Source: CAVUMR01 sp963742715 (GTDB taxonomy: Bacteria; Actinomycetota; Actinomycetes; Mycobacteriales; Micromonosporaceae). From it: a DNA stretch of 64,000 bases. Below, piece by piece: positions 55,629 to 64,000 of this stretch. The notes beneath the pieces were generated by a model. It saw only the letters and a list, made by a program, of their open reading frames with translations, was not told the DNA's origin and made no database searches. Each line of letters starts with the position of its first letter. The stretch's first letter is position 1. The stretch covers positions 1,550,001 through 1,614,000 of the forward strand of contig CAVUMR010000002.1 of NCBI GenBank assembly GCA_963742715.1, in the 5' to 3' direction. The position numbers and the translations under genes are program-made.

Positions 55629-56790
55629 GTGAACGTCGAGCGGATCCTGCCAACGGACGAGGCCACCGAGCTGCTCGGGCTGACCCGTGAGCTCGCCGAT
55701 GGTGAGCTCACGCCGCGGGTCGCGGACTACGAGGAGCGCGCCGAGTTCCCGCGCGAGGTGTTCCGTACCCTCGGCCGGGCCGGCCTGCTCGGCCTGCCGT
55801 ACCCGGAGGAGTACGGCGGCTCCGGCCAGCCGTACGAGGTGTACCTGCAGGTGCTGGAGGAACTGGCCCAGCGCTGGCTGGCGGTCGCCTAGGCGGTGAG
55901 CGTGCACACGCTGGCCTGTTTCCCGGTCGCCGGGTACGGCTCGGACAAGCAGCGCAAGCAGCACCTGCCGGACATGCTCGGCGGCGAACTGCTCGGCGCG
56001 TACTGCCTGTCCGAGCCACAGGGCGGCTCCGACGCGGCCGCGCTGTCCACCCGCGCGGTACCCGACGGCGACGACTACTGGTCAGCGGTACAAAAGCGTG
56101 GGTCACGCACGCCGGCGCGGCCGACTTCTACAACGTGTTCTGTCCGTACCGGCGAGCCCGGGCCCGAAGGGCATCTCGTGCCTGCTGGCCGACGCCGGGA
56201 CCGCCGGCCTGGCACCGCAGCGACCCGAGCACACGATGGGCATGTCCGGTTCCCCGACCGCGCAGATCGTGTTCGACGGCGTACGGGTACCGGCCGACCG
56301 GCTGCTCGGCGGTGAGGGCACCGGTTTCCGCATCGCGATGTCGGCGCTGGACGGCGGCCGGCTCGGGATCGCCGCGTGCGCGGTCGGGGTGGCGCAGGCC
56401 GCGGTGGACTACGCGGTGCGGTACGCCACCGAGCGCGAGCAGTTCGGCAAGCCGATCGCCGAGTTCCAGGGCCTCGGCTTCATGCTGGCGGACATGGCGA
56501 CCGCGGTGTCGGCGGCCCGCGCGCTCGTACTGGCCGCGGCCCGGCTGCGCGACGCCGGCCGGCCGTACTCCGTCGAGGCAGCCAAGGCGAAGCTGTTCGC
56601 CACCGACATGGCGATGCGGGTGACCACCGACGCGGTACAGGTGCTCGGCGGCTACGGGTATGTCGCCGACCACCCGGTGGAGCGTTGGATGCGCGAGGCC
56701 AAGGTGCTGCAGATCGTCGAGGGGACCAACCAGATCCAGCGGTTGGTCATCTCCCGCGCGCTGACCCGGGGCATCCGGCCGCCGCGCTGA
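55629..56790 (+). CDS. Acyl-CoA dehydrogenase (amber codon plus three shifts)
   Basis: A flavoprotein dehydrogenase for beta-oxidation or amino-acid degradation. N-terminal helices (FPREVFRTLGRAGLLGLPYPEEYGG), the FAD motif YCLSEPQGGSDAAAL, then DGGRLGIAACAVGVAQAAVDY, QFGKPIAEFQGLGF and the C-terminal VQVLGGYGYVADHPVERWMREAKV with VEGTNQIQR. A TAG at 55890-55892 interrupts AVA-AVSVHTLACF, where homologues have Glu. One base is missing near 56083; one each is gained near 56145 and 56160. The stretch is otherwise conserved to the end, so the gene is either mis-sequenced or recently inactivated. Confidence 0.85.
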
Positions 56791-56881
56791 CCGAGGGCGG
56801 CGCGCACCGGCGCGGCGACGGTTTGCCGACGCGGGCTGGTAGCCGCGATCAATCCGTGACTATCGGTGTACCGTTCCGCCC

Positions 56882-57494
56882 GTGGAGGAGATCGACCGCG
56901 CGATCGTCGCCGCGCTCGCCAGCGATGGCCGGTTGTCGTACACCGACCTCGCTGAACGGGTGGGCCTGTCCGTGTCGGCGGTGCACCAGCGGGTACGTCG
57001 GCTCGAACAGCGCGGGGTGATCACGTGGTTACGGCGCGCGACTCGACTACGAGTCGGTGGGCCTGCCGCTGACCGCGTTCGTCGCGATCCGGCCGATCGA
57101 CCCGTCCGCGCCGGACGATGCCCCAGAACGGTTGTCCAACCTGCCGGAGATCGAGTCGTGCTACTCGGTGGCGGGGGAGGACTTCTACCTGCTGCTGGTA
57201 CGGGTGGCCGGCCCGACCGATCTCGAGCGGCTGCTGCAGCAGATCCGGTCGGCGGCGAACGTGATGACCCGCACCACCGTGGTGCTCTCCACCCCGTACG
57301 AAGGCCGCCCGCCCCGGGTGGAGGCGTTGCCCGGACCGGCCAACGGCGGCCCGCCCGGCGGCGGTCCGGCCAGCCCGGGAACGCGCGCCAATGGTCCGAC
57401 CAGCACGGGCTCGACCAGCACGGGCCAGACCAGCAGTACGGGCCAGACCAGCGCGGATCCGGCTAGCCCACCGGCGCGTTCCAGCGCCGGATGA
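56882..57494 (+). CDS. Lrp/AsnC family regulator (one +1 shift)
   Basis: A feast/famine-type regulator. Winged helix EEIDRAIVAALASDGRLSYTDLAERVGLSVSAVHQRV (1-40), then an RAM ligand domain (GLPLTAFVAIRPIDPSA, ESCYSVAGEDFYLLLVRVAGP, MTRTTVVLSTPYEGR). An extra T near 57027 shifts the frame after the HTH. A 45-residue Gly/Thr/Ser/Pro tail (TGSTSTGQTSSTGQT) is not usual for the family. Its 3' end overlaps the convergent phosphatase by 32 bases. It may control the neighbouring acyl-CoA dehydrogenase or the lysine cluster. Confidence 0.85.
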
Positions 57495-58053
57495 GCTGTC
57501 GTCCGTGCTCGAAGCCGAGCACCGACAGCGTGGCCGTGTCGAGGCGGATCAGCCCGCCGCCGGACGCGGGCAACCCGATCCAGCGCGCCCCGGTCACCCG
57601 CAACGAATGACCGTGCGCGACCAGCACCACGTCACCCTGGTCGAGCAGCGGCCGTACCCGATCCAGCACCCGGTCCAGCCGGGCGCCCACCTGCTCCGGC
57701 GACTCGCCGCCGGGGCAGCCGTCGGTCCACAGGTTCCAGCCGGGACGGCGGCCACGGATCTCCGGGGTGGTGAGGCTCTCGTAGTCGCCGTAGTTCCACT
57801 CGACCAGGTCCTCGTCGAGGGTGGTGTCCACCAGACCGGCCAGCTCAGCGGTACGCCGGGCGCGTTGCCGCGGACTGACGAAGGTGGCGACCACGCGCCG
57901 GCCGGACAGTTCCGCGGCGAGCGCCAGCGCCTGGCGCTCGCCGCGGTCGGTCAACGGCACATCGGTGTACGACGTGTGCTTGCCCCGCGCACTCCACCCG
58001 GTCTCACCGTGCCGGACCAGGACGATCTCACCAATCGGCTGTCCCACCGGCAC
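57463..58053 (-). CDS. Histidine phosphatase family protein
   Basis: A 196-residue phosphatase. IVLVRHGETGWSARGKHT supplies the phospho-His, FVSPRQRARRTAELAGL and VVLVAHGHSLRVTGARW the second His. The EWNYGDYESLTTPEIR segment matches acid phosphatase/alpha-ribazole phosphatase-like members. It lies directly downstream of kamA on the same strand (21 bases), yet no metabolic link is clear. Frame intact. Confidence 0.9.
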   Translation of the reverse strand: MPVGQPIGEIVLVRHGETGWSARGKHTSYTDVPLTDRGERQALALAAELSGRRVVATFVSPRQRARRTAELAGLVDTTLDEDLVEWNYGDYESLTTPEIRGRRPGWNLWTDGCPGGESPEQVGARLDRVLDRVRPLLDQGDVVLVAHGHSLRVTGARWIGLPASGGGLIRLDTATLSVLGFEHGRQLIRRWNAPVG

Positions 58054-58073
58054 AGTGTGTCCGGGTGGGCGGC

Positions 58074-59535
58074 TCAGCGCACCGCCAGGGCGGCTTCCCG
58101 CGCGGCGGCCGCCCGGGAGGTCGCGGCAGCGGCGTCAGCGGCCGCGGCGGCAACCTCCGGCGGGTGGTTCTCCCGCCACCAGCGCTGGCCGGCCTCCGGC
58201 AGCGTGTCGATCGGGTCGTAGAACGCGTAGCGACGCCGCAGCGCCTCCGGATCGTCGTGCTCGATGCCGGTGCGGTAGTTCTTCGTCCAGTACGAGATGC
58301 CCCGCTCCCTGTCGTACTCGTCGAGCATGTGCACCCAGCGCTTGCCGACGAACGGTACGTCGCAGACGATCCGCGGGGTGGCGTAGCCCGGCAGGTAGCC
58401 CATGATCGTCGTGCTGCAGCTGCTGCGCCTGCCAGACCGAGACCCGCCAGTGCTCGGCGTTGGGGATCATGTCGCACATGTAGAAGTAGTACGGCAGGAT
58501 GCCCGCCTCGCCCTGCAGCGCGAAGCACAGGTCGAGCAGGTCCGCCGCGGTGGCGTTCACGCCGCGCATCAGCACGCCCTGGTTGCGCACGTCGCGGATG
58601 CCGACCTCGAGCGCGGTCCGGGCGGCCTCGGCGACCAGCGGGGTCACCGAGTTCGCGTGGTTGACGTGGGTGTGGATGGCCAGGTTGACCCCGCGCCGGT
58701 GCGCGGTGCCGGCGACCCGCTCGAGGCCCTCGACCACGTCGGCTGCAGCCAGTGCTGCGGCAGCCCCATCAGCGCCTTGGTGGCCAGCCGGATGTCGCGG
58801 ACGGTCTCGATGTCGAGCAGGCGCATGAGGTACGACTCGAGGTGCTTCCACGGGACGTTGGCCACGTCGCCGCCGGAGACCACCACGTCGCGGACGCCCG
58901 GGGTGCGCCGCAGGTACTCGATCATGCGCGTCGTACCGGTCTGCCGGCTTGAGGGTGAGCTTGAGCTTGTCGATCAGCGGGGTGGAGTTGCCGACCAGGT
59001 CCATCCGGGTGCAGTGCCCGCAGTACTGCGGGCAGGTGGACAGCAGCTCGGCGAGCACCTTGGTGGGGTAGCGGTGGGTGAGGCCCTCGGCGACCCACAT
59101 GTCGTGCTCGTGCAGCGAGTCGCGGGTCGCGTACGGGTGGTCGGCCAGTCGTCCTGCCGGTCGGAGGCGACCGGGATCATGTAGCGCCGGACCGGGTCGG
59201 CGTAGAACGCCTCGGTACGAGCCCGCCTCGCCGCCGGTCAAGGTCGGCACCATCGTGTTGACCATCTGCGGCGGGACCAGCATCGACATGGTGGCGCGCT
59301 GCTGCTGGTCGGCGGCCAGGTCGGCGTAGAACCGATCGTCGACCAGGTCGCCCAGTACGTCCCGCAGCTGCTTGACGTTCTTGACGCAGTGCGCGCGCTG
59401 CCACTGGGCCGAGTCCCACTCGTCGCCGGTGACGTCGCGCCAGCCCGGGAACCGGGTCCAGTCCGGCTCGACCAGCTCGCGCCGGCGGTATTCGTACGGC
59501 TGACCTGCCTTTACCGCCAGTTGTGCGTCGGTCAC
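58074..59535 (-). CDS. kamA: Lysine 2,3-aminomutase KamA (five shifts)
   Basis: A radical-SAM, PLP-dependent enzyme converting L-lysine to L-beta-lysine. The cluster motif CPQYCGHCTRMDLVGN binds the 4Fe-4S/SAM; RDVVVSGGDVANVPWKHLES, HTHVNHANSVTPL and ILPYYFYMCDMIPNAEH (beta-lysine site) are family hallmarks. Shifts lie near 59219 (gain), 59147 (loss), 58926 (gain), 58744 (loss) and 58405 (gain). GTG at 59535 has a GGAGG ribosome site. The C-terminal 40 residues are Ala-rich. Confidence 0.9.
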
Positions 59536-59660
59536 GTCTGGCCTCCTCTGCGGCTCGTTCTGATCGAACTGCGTCGATTCGGTCGGTGGGACCGGCGCAA
59601 ATGTTGGCGCCGTGGTACACCCAGTGGCCCAGGTTACTGGAGGTCTTCCGGTAGGGCCAC

Positions 59661-59666
59661 TATCAT
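59661..59666 (+). promoter_or_regulatory. Likely -10 element of kdd operon
   Basis: TATCAT, 52 bases before the kdd ATG. No clear -35. It places the transcription start near 59673, just upstream of the iron-box-like sequence. Confidence 0.45.
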
Positions 59667-59681
59667 GCCGGAGGATTTACG

Positions 59682-59700
59682 TAAGGTTAGGCTCAACGAA
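59682..59700 (+). promoter_or_regulatory. DtxR/IdeR-like iron box before kdd
   Basis: TAAGGTTAGGCTCAACGAA agrees with the DtxR/IdeR consensus TTAGGTTAGGCTAACCTAA at 15 of 19 positions, with the core AGGTTAGGCT intact. It lies 1 base before the GGAGGGG ribosome site of kdd, between the likely transcription start and the start codon, a repressor-type position. Confidence 0.5.
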
Positions 59701-59712
59701 GGAGGGGATCGC

Positions 59713-60843
59713 ATGTCCGTCGGTACCCAGGCGCCAGGTTCGGTCGACGACCGGAGCCGGCCGGCCGCGGCGTCCCCGGTCGGGCTGCACCGCGTCGCCG
59801 AGCCGGCCGGTGTACTGCCACAGGCTGCGTACCGGCTGGACAACCGGCCGGAGATCGGGCCGGACGAGGTGCGGATCTCGGGTCGAGCGGCTCAACCTCG
59901 ACGCCGCGAGCTTCCGGCAGCTGGCGGAAAAGCACACCGTGGCCGGCGAGCCCGACGCCGCCGCGATCAAAGCCGAGGTGCTGGAGATCATCGCCAGTCG
60001 CGGCAAGATGCACAATCCGGTCACCGGCTCGGGCGGCATGCTGATCGGCACCGTGGACGCGGTCGGTCCCGGTTCCCCGCTGGGCCTGACCGTCGGGCGA
60101 CCGGGTCGCCACCCTGGTGTCGCTGACCCTGACCCCGCTCGCGGTCACCGACGGGCTGGCCCGGTGGGACGGTCGCAGCGAGCAGGTGCCGGCCGCCGGC
60201 CACGCGATCCTGTTCGCCCGGTCGATCGCGGCGGTGCTGCCGGACGACCTGGATCCCGAGCTGGCGCTGGCCGTCTTCGACGTGTGCGGCGCGCCCGCGC
60301 TGACCGAACGCGTGGTCCAGCGGTACGTCGCGGCAGGCCACCAGCCGACGGTGGCGGTGCTCGGCGGGGCCGGCAAGAGCGGCTCGCTGGCGCTCGCCGC
60401 GGCCCGTCGCGCCGGCTCCGGCCGTACCGCCGGAATCGTCCCGGTGGACGCCGAGGCGGAACGGCTCAGCGGCGCCGGGTTGGCCGACACGGTCGCGCTG
60501 GCCGACGCCCGCGATCCGGTGGCCGTCTCGGCGGCGGTGACCAGCGCCCTCGGCGGCCCCGCTGACGTGACCGTGGTGTGCGTCGACGTGCCCGGCTGCG
60601 AGCACGGCGCGATCCTGTCCACCGCGGCCGGCGGCACGGTGATCTTCTTCTCGATGGCGACCTCGTTCCCGGCCGCCGCGCTCGGCGCCGAGGGCCTGGC
60701 CGCCGACGTGACCATGCTGATCGGCAACGGGTACATGCCCGGCCACGCCGACCTGCGCGCTCGACCTGCTCCGCACCGTGCCCGGGGTACGCCGGCTGTT
60801 CGAGGCGCGACTGCACGCCGGGCCTCCGGCCGCGAAAGACTAG
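59713..60843 (+). CDS. kdd: L-erythro-3,5-diaminohexanoate dehydrogenase Kdd (three +1 shifts)
   Basis: Oxidatively deaminates 3,5-diaminohexanoate to 3-keto-5-aminohexanoate with NAD. The alcohol-dehydrogenase-like Rossmann part holds TVAVLGGAGKSGSLALAAAR, then AGIVPVDAEAERLSGAG, and TVIFFSMATSFPAAALGAEG; the N-terminus is RVAEPAGVLPQAAYRLDN. Extra bases near 59882, 60103 and 60770 break the frame. Start ATG 59713; the stop at 60841 is 4 bases before the next gene. Placed with kamA and kamD it fits the lysine route. Confidence 0.88.
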
Positions 60844-60847
60844 GCCC

Positions 60848-62423
60848 ATGTCACCGCCGTCCACGTCACGCACGCTCTACCGGGGCGGCCGGATCTACAG
60901 CCCGGCCGATCCGCACGCCACCGCGCTGCTCGTCGAGGGCGACCGGATCGGCTGGCTCGGCCCGGACGACGACGCGCCCGCCGCCGACACCACCGTGGAC
61001 CTGGCCGGTGCGCTGGTCACGCCGGCGTTCGTGGACGCGCACGTGCACGCCACCGACACCGGCATCGCGCTGCTCGGGCTCGACCTGTCCGGCGCCCGGT
61101 CGGCGCCCGACGTGCTGGACGCGGTCGCCGCCAAGGCCCGCGACCTGCCCGCCGACGCGGTCGTGCTCGGGCACGGCTGGGAGGAGGCGGCTGGCCGGAG
61201 CGCCGGCCACCCACCGCCGCCGAACTGGACGCGGCCGGCGGCGGCCGGCCGGTGTATCTGTCCCAGGCGTCGGTCCATTCGGCCGTCTGCTCGTCGGCGC
61301 TGCTCGCGGCCACCCCGGACCTGGCCGGCCGCACGGGTACGACCCGGGCGGCTGGGTGCAGCTGGAAGCCCATCACGCCGTACGCGAGGTCGCGCTTCGG
61401 GTCGATCACCAAGCCGCAGCGCGCGGACGCCCAACGCGCGATGCTGCGCCGGGCGGCGCCGACTGGGCATCGCGGCGGTGCACGAGTGCGGCGGCCCGGG
61501 TACCTCCGACGAAGCCGACTTCACCGGACTGCTCGCGCTGGCAGGGGCCCTGCCGGAGGTGTACGGCTACTGGGGCGAGCTGGGCGGGGCGGCCAGGGCG
61601 CGGGAGCTCGGCGCGGTCGGCGCCGGCGGCGACCTGTACGCCGACGGAGCGCTCGGCTCGCGGACGCGCCTGCCTGTCCGAGCCGTACACCGACGACCGG
61701 CGAGTGCGGCCACGCGTACCTGACCGCGGAGCAGGTCGGCGAGCACATCGTGGACTGCACCAGGCGCGGGCTGCAGGGCGGCTTCCACGCCATCGGCGAC
61801 GCGGCGATCGGCACCGTGCTGGACGGCTTCGCGACCGCGGCGGCCGAGGTCGGACTGGATCGGATCCGGGCCCGCCGGCATCGGATCGAGCACGCCGAGA
61901 TCCTCGACAAGCGAGCTGATCGCGCGGTTCGTCGAGTTCGGGGTCGACGGCGAGCGTGCAGCCGGCGTTCGACCGGCTGTGGGGCGGTCCGGACGCCGAT
62001 GTACGCGCAGCGGCTGGGGGTGGAGCGGTCGCTGGCGTCCAACCCGATCGGCTCGCTCGCCGGGGTGGGCGTGCCGCTGGCGTTCGGTCGCGACTCGCCG
62101 GTGACCCCGCTGGACCCGTGGGGCAGCGTCCGGGCGGCCACGGCGCACCACAATCCGGTACAACGGCTCGGCGTGCGTGCGGCGTTCGCGGCGCACACCC
62201 GGGGCGGCTGGCGGGCGGTGCACCGGGACGACGAAGGTGTGCTGGTGCCCGGTGGCGCGGCGACGTTCGCGCTCTGGGACTGCCCGCCGGACTGTCCGGT
62301 GCCCGGCCGGACGGCCGGCCCGGGGGGCTGCCGGTACTGGCGCCGGACTCGCCGCTGCCGGCCTGCCGCCGTACGGTGCTGCGCGGCCGGACGATCTACG
62401 ACCACGAGGGAGCGCTGACGTGA
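60848..62423 (+). CDS. Amidohydrolase family 3 protein (about ten shifts)
   Basis: A metal-dependent hydrolase of the YtcJ/amidohydrolase-3 type. Metal motif VDAHVHATDTGIALLGLDLS, then GHGWEE, VYLSQASVHSAVCSSALL, VHECGGPGTSDEADFTGL, HRIEHAEILDK, VQPAFDRLWGGPD, LAFGRDSPVTPLDPWGS. About ten frame changes are spread from 61190 to 62320. The stop at 62421 overlaps the kamD GTG (GTGA). Its presence inside the lysine operon suggests action on a lysine-derived amide, but no such step is established. Confidence 0.82.
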
Positions 62424-63994
62424 CCGCACGCCGCGCCAGCAAGTTGGACCTGGACCGCGCGCTGGTGCGCCGGGCCCGGGAGCTGGCCGCAACGGGCCGG
62501 CAGGCCGGTGGTCGACCTGGCCCGCAGCCACACCACGGTGTCGGTGGAGCGGGCGGTGCTGCGGCTGGCCGGGGTGACCGGCGCCGACCCGGACGGCATC
62601 CCGTGGGTGAACCGGCTGGTCGACGCGGTACGCGCGGATGTCGGGCTGGGGTACGGCGTGGCGCTGCCGGTGTTCCACGCGCTGAGCAGCCAGGGGGTCA
62701 GCGGACTGACCGAGCTGGCGCAGAAGGCGGCGGCCGGTTCGGTCCGGTTCGAGGTACCGGCAGGCAGGCACGCGACCGCGGCCACCCGCGCCGCCCGGCG
62801 GGACGTGACGGCCGGCATCAAGCGGATCGACAAGCGCCGGGCCGAGCGCGAGCGGCTGGTGGGCGGCATCGGCGACCCGCCGCAGCGGCCGTGGATCTAC
62901 CTGATCGTGGCGACCGGCGACATCTACGAGGACATCCCGCAGGCGCAGGCGGCGGCCCGCGCCGGCGCCGACGTCATCGCGGTGATCCGGTCCACCGGTC
63001 AGTCGCTGCTGGACTACGTGCCCGAGGGCGCGACCCGGGAGGGCTTCGCCGGCACGTACGCGACGCAGGAGAACTTCCGGCTGATGCGGGCCGCCCTGGA
63101 CGACGTGTCCAAGGAGCTCGGGCGGTACGTCCGGCTGACGAACTACGCCTCCGGGCTGTGCATGCCGGAGATCGCCGCGCTGGCCGGCCTGGAGCGGCTG
63201 GACATGATGCTCAACGACTCGATGTACGGCATCCTGTTCCGCGACATCAACCCGATCCGTACGTTCGTCGACCAGCGGTTCTCCCGGCAGATCCACGCCC
63301 GCGCCGGGATCATCATCAACACCGGCGAGGACAACTACCTGACCACCGCGGACGCGGTCGAGGCGGCGCACACGGTGACGGTGTCGCAGCTGCTCAACGA
63401 GTACTTCGCGCACGAGGCCGGGCTGGCGGACTGGCAGCTCGGGCTGGGGCACGCGTTCGAGATCAACCCGGACCTGCCGGAGTCGTTCCGGCTGGAGCTG
63501 GCGCACGCGCTGCTGGCCCGGGAGCTGTTCCCGGACGCGCCGCTGAAGTGGATGCCGCCGACCAAGCACATGACCGGCGACGTGTTCCGCGGCAACCTGC
63601 TGGACGGGTTCTTCAACCTGGTCGGCACGCTGACCGGCCAGGGCATCCTGCTGGTCGGGATGATGACCGAGGCGGTGGTGACGCCGTGGCTGTCCGACCG
63701 GGACATCGCCCTGCAGAACGTGCGGTACGTGCTCAACGCCTGCGGCGGGCTGCACGAGGACTTCGTGCCGGCGCCGGGCGGGTTCATCCAGCAGCGCGCC
63801 AACACCGGTGCTGGGCGAGGCGATCGAGCTGCTGGAGACGGATCGTCGACGACACGCTGCTGAACGCGATCGCGGACGGCACGTTCGGGATCATGAAGCG
63901 GCCCGCCGACCGCGGGCAAGGGCCTGGACGGGGTGGCCCGCACGCCGACGGCTACTACAACCCGGCCACCGAGATCCTGGAGGGCGACCAGTGA
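62420..63994 (+). CDS. kamD: Lysine 5,6-aminomutase alpha subunit KamD (about five shifts)
   Basis: The substrate- and PLP-associated alpha subunit of the cobalamin-dependent 5,6-aminomutase, which moves the terminal amino group of L-beta-lysine or D-lysine. Family stretches: DLARSHTTVSVERAVLRLAG, IGDPPQRPWIYLIVATGDIYE, RYVRLTNYASGLCMPEIAAL, DMMLNDSMYGILFRDINP, GIIINTGEDNYLTTADAV and KWMPPTKHMTGDVFRGN. Extra bases near 62507, 63809, 63838 and 63916 and a lost base near 63941 break the ends; the 1.3 kb middle is intact. GTG start. Confidence 0.92.
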   Translation: MTARRASKLDLDRALVRRARELAATGRQAGGRPGPQPHHGVGGAGGAAAGRGDRRRPGRHPVGEPAGRRGTRGCRAGVRRGAAGVPRAEQPGGQRTDRAGAEGGGRFGPVRGTGRQARDRGHPRRPAGRDGRHQADRQAPGRARAAGGRHRRPAAAAVDLPDRGDRRHLRGHPAGAGGGPRRRRRHRGDPVHRSVAAGLRARGRDPGGLRRHVRDAGELPADAGRPGRRVQGARAVRPADELRLRAVHAGDRRAGRPGAAGHDAQRLDVRHPVPRHQPDPYVRRPAVLPADPRPRRDHHQHRRGQLPDHRGRGRGGAHGDGVAAAQRVLRARGRAGGLAARAGARVRDQPGPAGVVPAGAGARAAGPGAVPGRAAEVDAADQAHDRRRVPRQPAGRVLQPGRHADRPGHPAGRDDDRGGGDAVAVRPGHRPAERAVRAQRLRRAARGLRAGAGRVHPAARQHRCWARRSSCWRRIVDDTLLNAIADGTFGIMKRPADRGQGPGRGGPHADGYYNPATEILEGDQ

Positions 63995-64000
63995 CGGCAG
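63991..64000 (+). CDS. kamE: Lysine 5,6-aminomutase beta subunit KamE (first codons only)
   Basis: A GTG at 63991 overlaps the kamD stop (GTGA) and opens a frame that runs off the right edge after three codons. The identity is inferred from the constant kamD-kamE order; the sequence itself is too short to prove it. Confidence 0.5.

Noticed and set aside
59536..59712. Cobalamin riboswitch controlling the B12-dependent kam genes
   Set aside because: No B12-box-like sequence was seen in the divergent region; the iron-box-like element was the only recognisable signal.
61521..63755. 744-codon minus-strand frame opposite kamD and the amidohydrolase
   Set aside because: KamD on the + strand is strongly conserved; the antisense product is Arg/Gln/Val-rich without motifs.

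Overview
The window is high-GC actinobacterial DNA, most likely from the Micromonosporales. The gene content supports this: mycothiol biosynthesis (mshC), a complete Pup-proteasome system (arc, dop, pup, prcB, prcA, pafA, pafB, pafC), F420-type oxidoreductase folds, many GTG/TTG starts and 4-base GTGA/ATGA gene overlaps. The family is inferred from gene order. I saw no tRNA, rRNA, CRISPR array or insertion sequence, and no gene-free stretch longer than about 250 bases.

Layout. 1-7.8 kb: aldo/keto reductase (cut by the left edge), LLM-class oxidoreductase, then uppP, a histidine phosphatase, DUF3090, an SCO1664-like protein, mshC and a methyltransferase. 7.8-15.2 kb: a GntR/HutC regulator bracketed by two identical 20-bp boxes, PAC2 protein, metH, an acidic membrane protein and a HAD phosphatase. 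15.2-22.6 kb: a MacB-like ABC exporter, a RecB-type nuclease, an M50-CBS protease, trmI and a ferredoxin. 22.8-28.7 kb: arc-dop-pup-prcB-prcA. 28.8-37.4 kb: a hemerythrin protein, then a cell-surface glycan block (flippase, two GT2 transferases, DUF2304 protein, rmlD, rmlB, rmlA, methyltransferase, rmlC). 37.5-53.4 kb: pafA, small membrane proteins, an ArsR/MFS pair, DUF3866, pafBC, tatA-tatC, a lipid kinase, a lone tyrosine recombinase beside a zinc-finger/coiled-coil protein, a HAD enzyme and a Ski2-like helicase. 53.4-58.1 kb: 5'-3' exonuclease, Xaa-Pro peptidase, acyl-CoA dehydrogenase, Lrp regulator and a histidine phosphatase. 58.1-64 kb: a lysine-degradation cluster, kamA divergent from kdd, amidohydrolase, kamD and the first bases of kamE.

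How the genes work together. Dop deamidates Pup-Gln, PafA conjugates Pup to lysines, and ARC unfolds tagged proteins into the PrcBA core. RmlABCD make dTDP-L-rhamnose for the adjacent transferases and flippase. KamA, Kdd and KamDE belong to 3,5-diaminohexanoate metabolism from lysine.

Quality warning. From about 25.2 kb onward, discrete patches (25.2-28.1, 33.8-35.9, 50.0-53.3, 55.9-57.1 and 58.4-64.0 kb, plus isolated sites) carry roughly 80 single-base reading-frame shifts, mostly +1, in otherwise well-conserved genes. The first 25 kb and the gaps between patches show none. I read these as base-level sequence errors and annotate the genes as CDS with the shifts noted, but real decay cannot be excluded from sequence alone.
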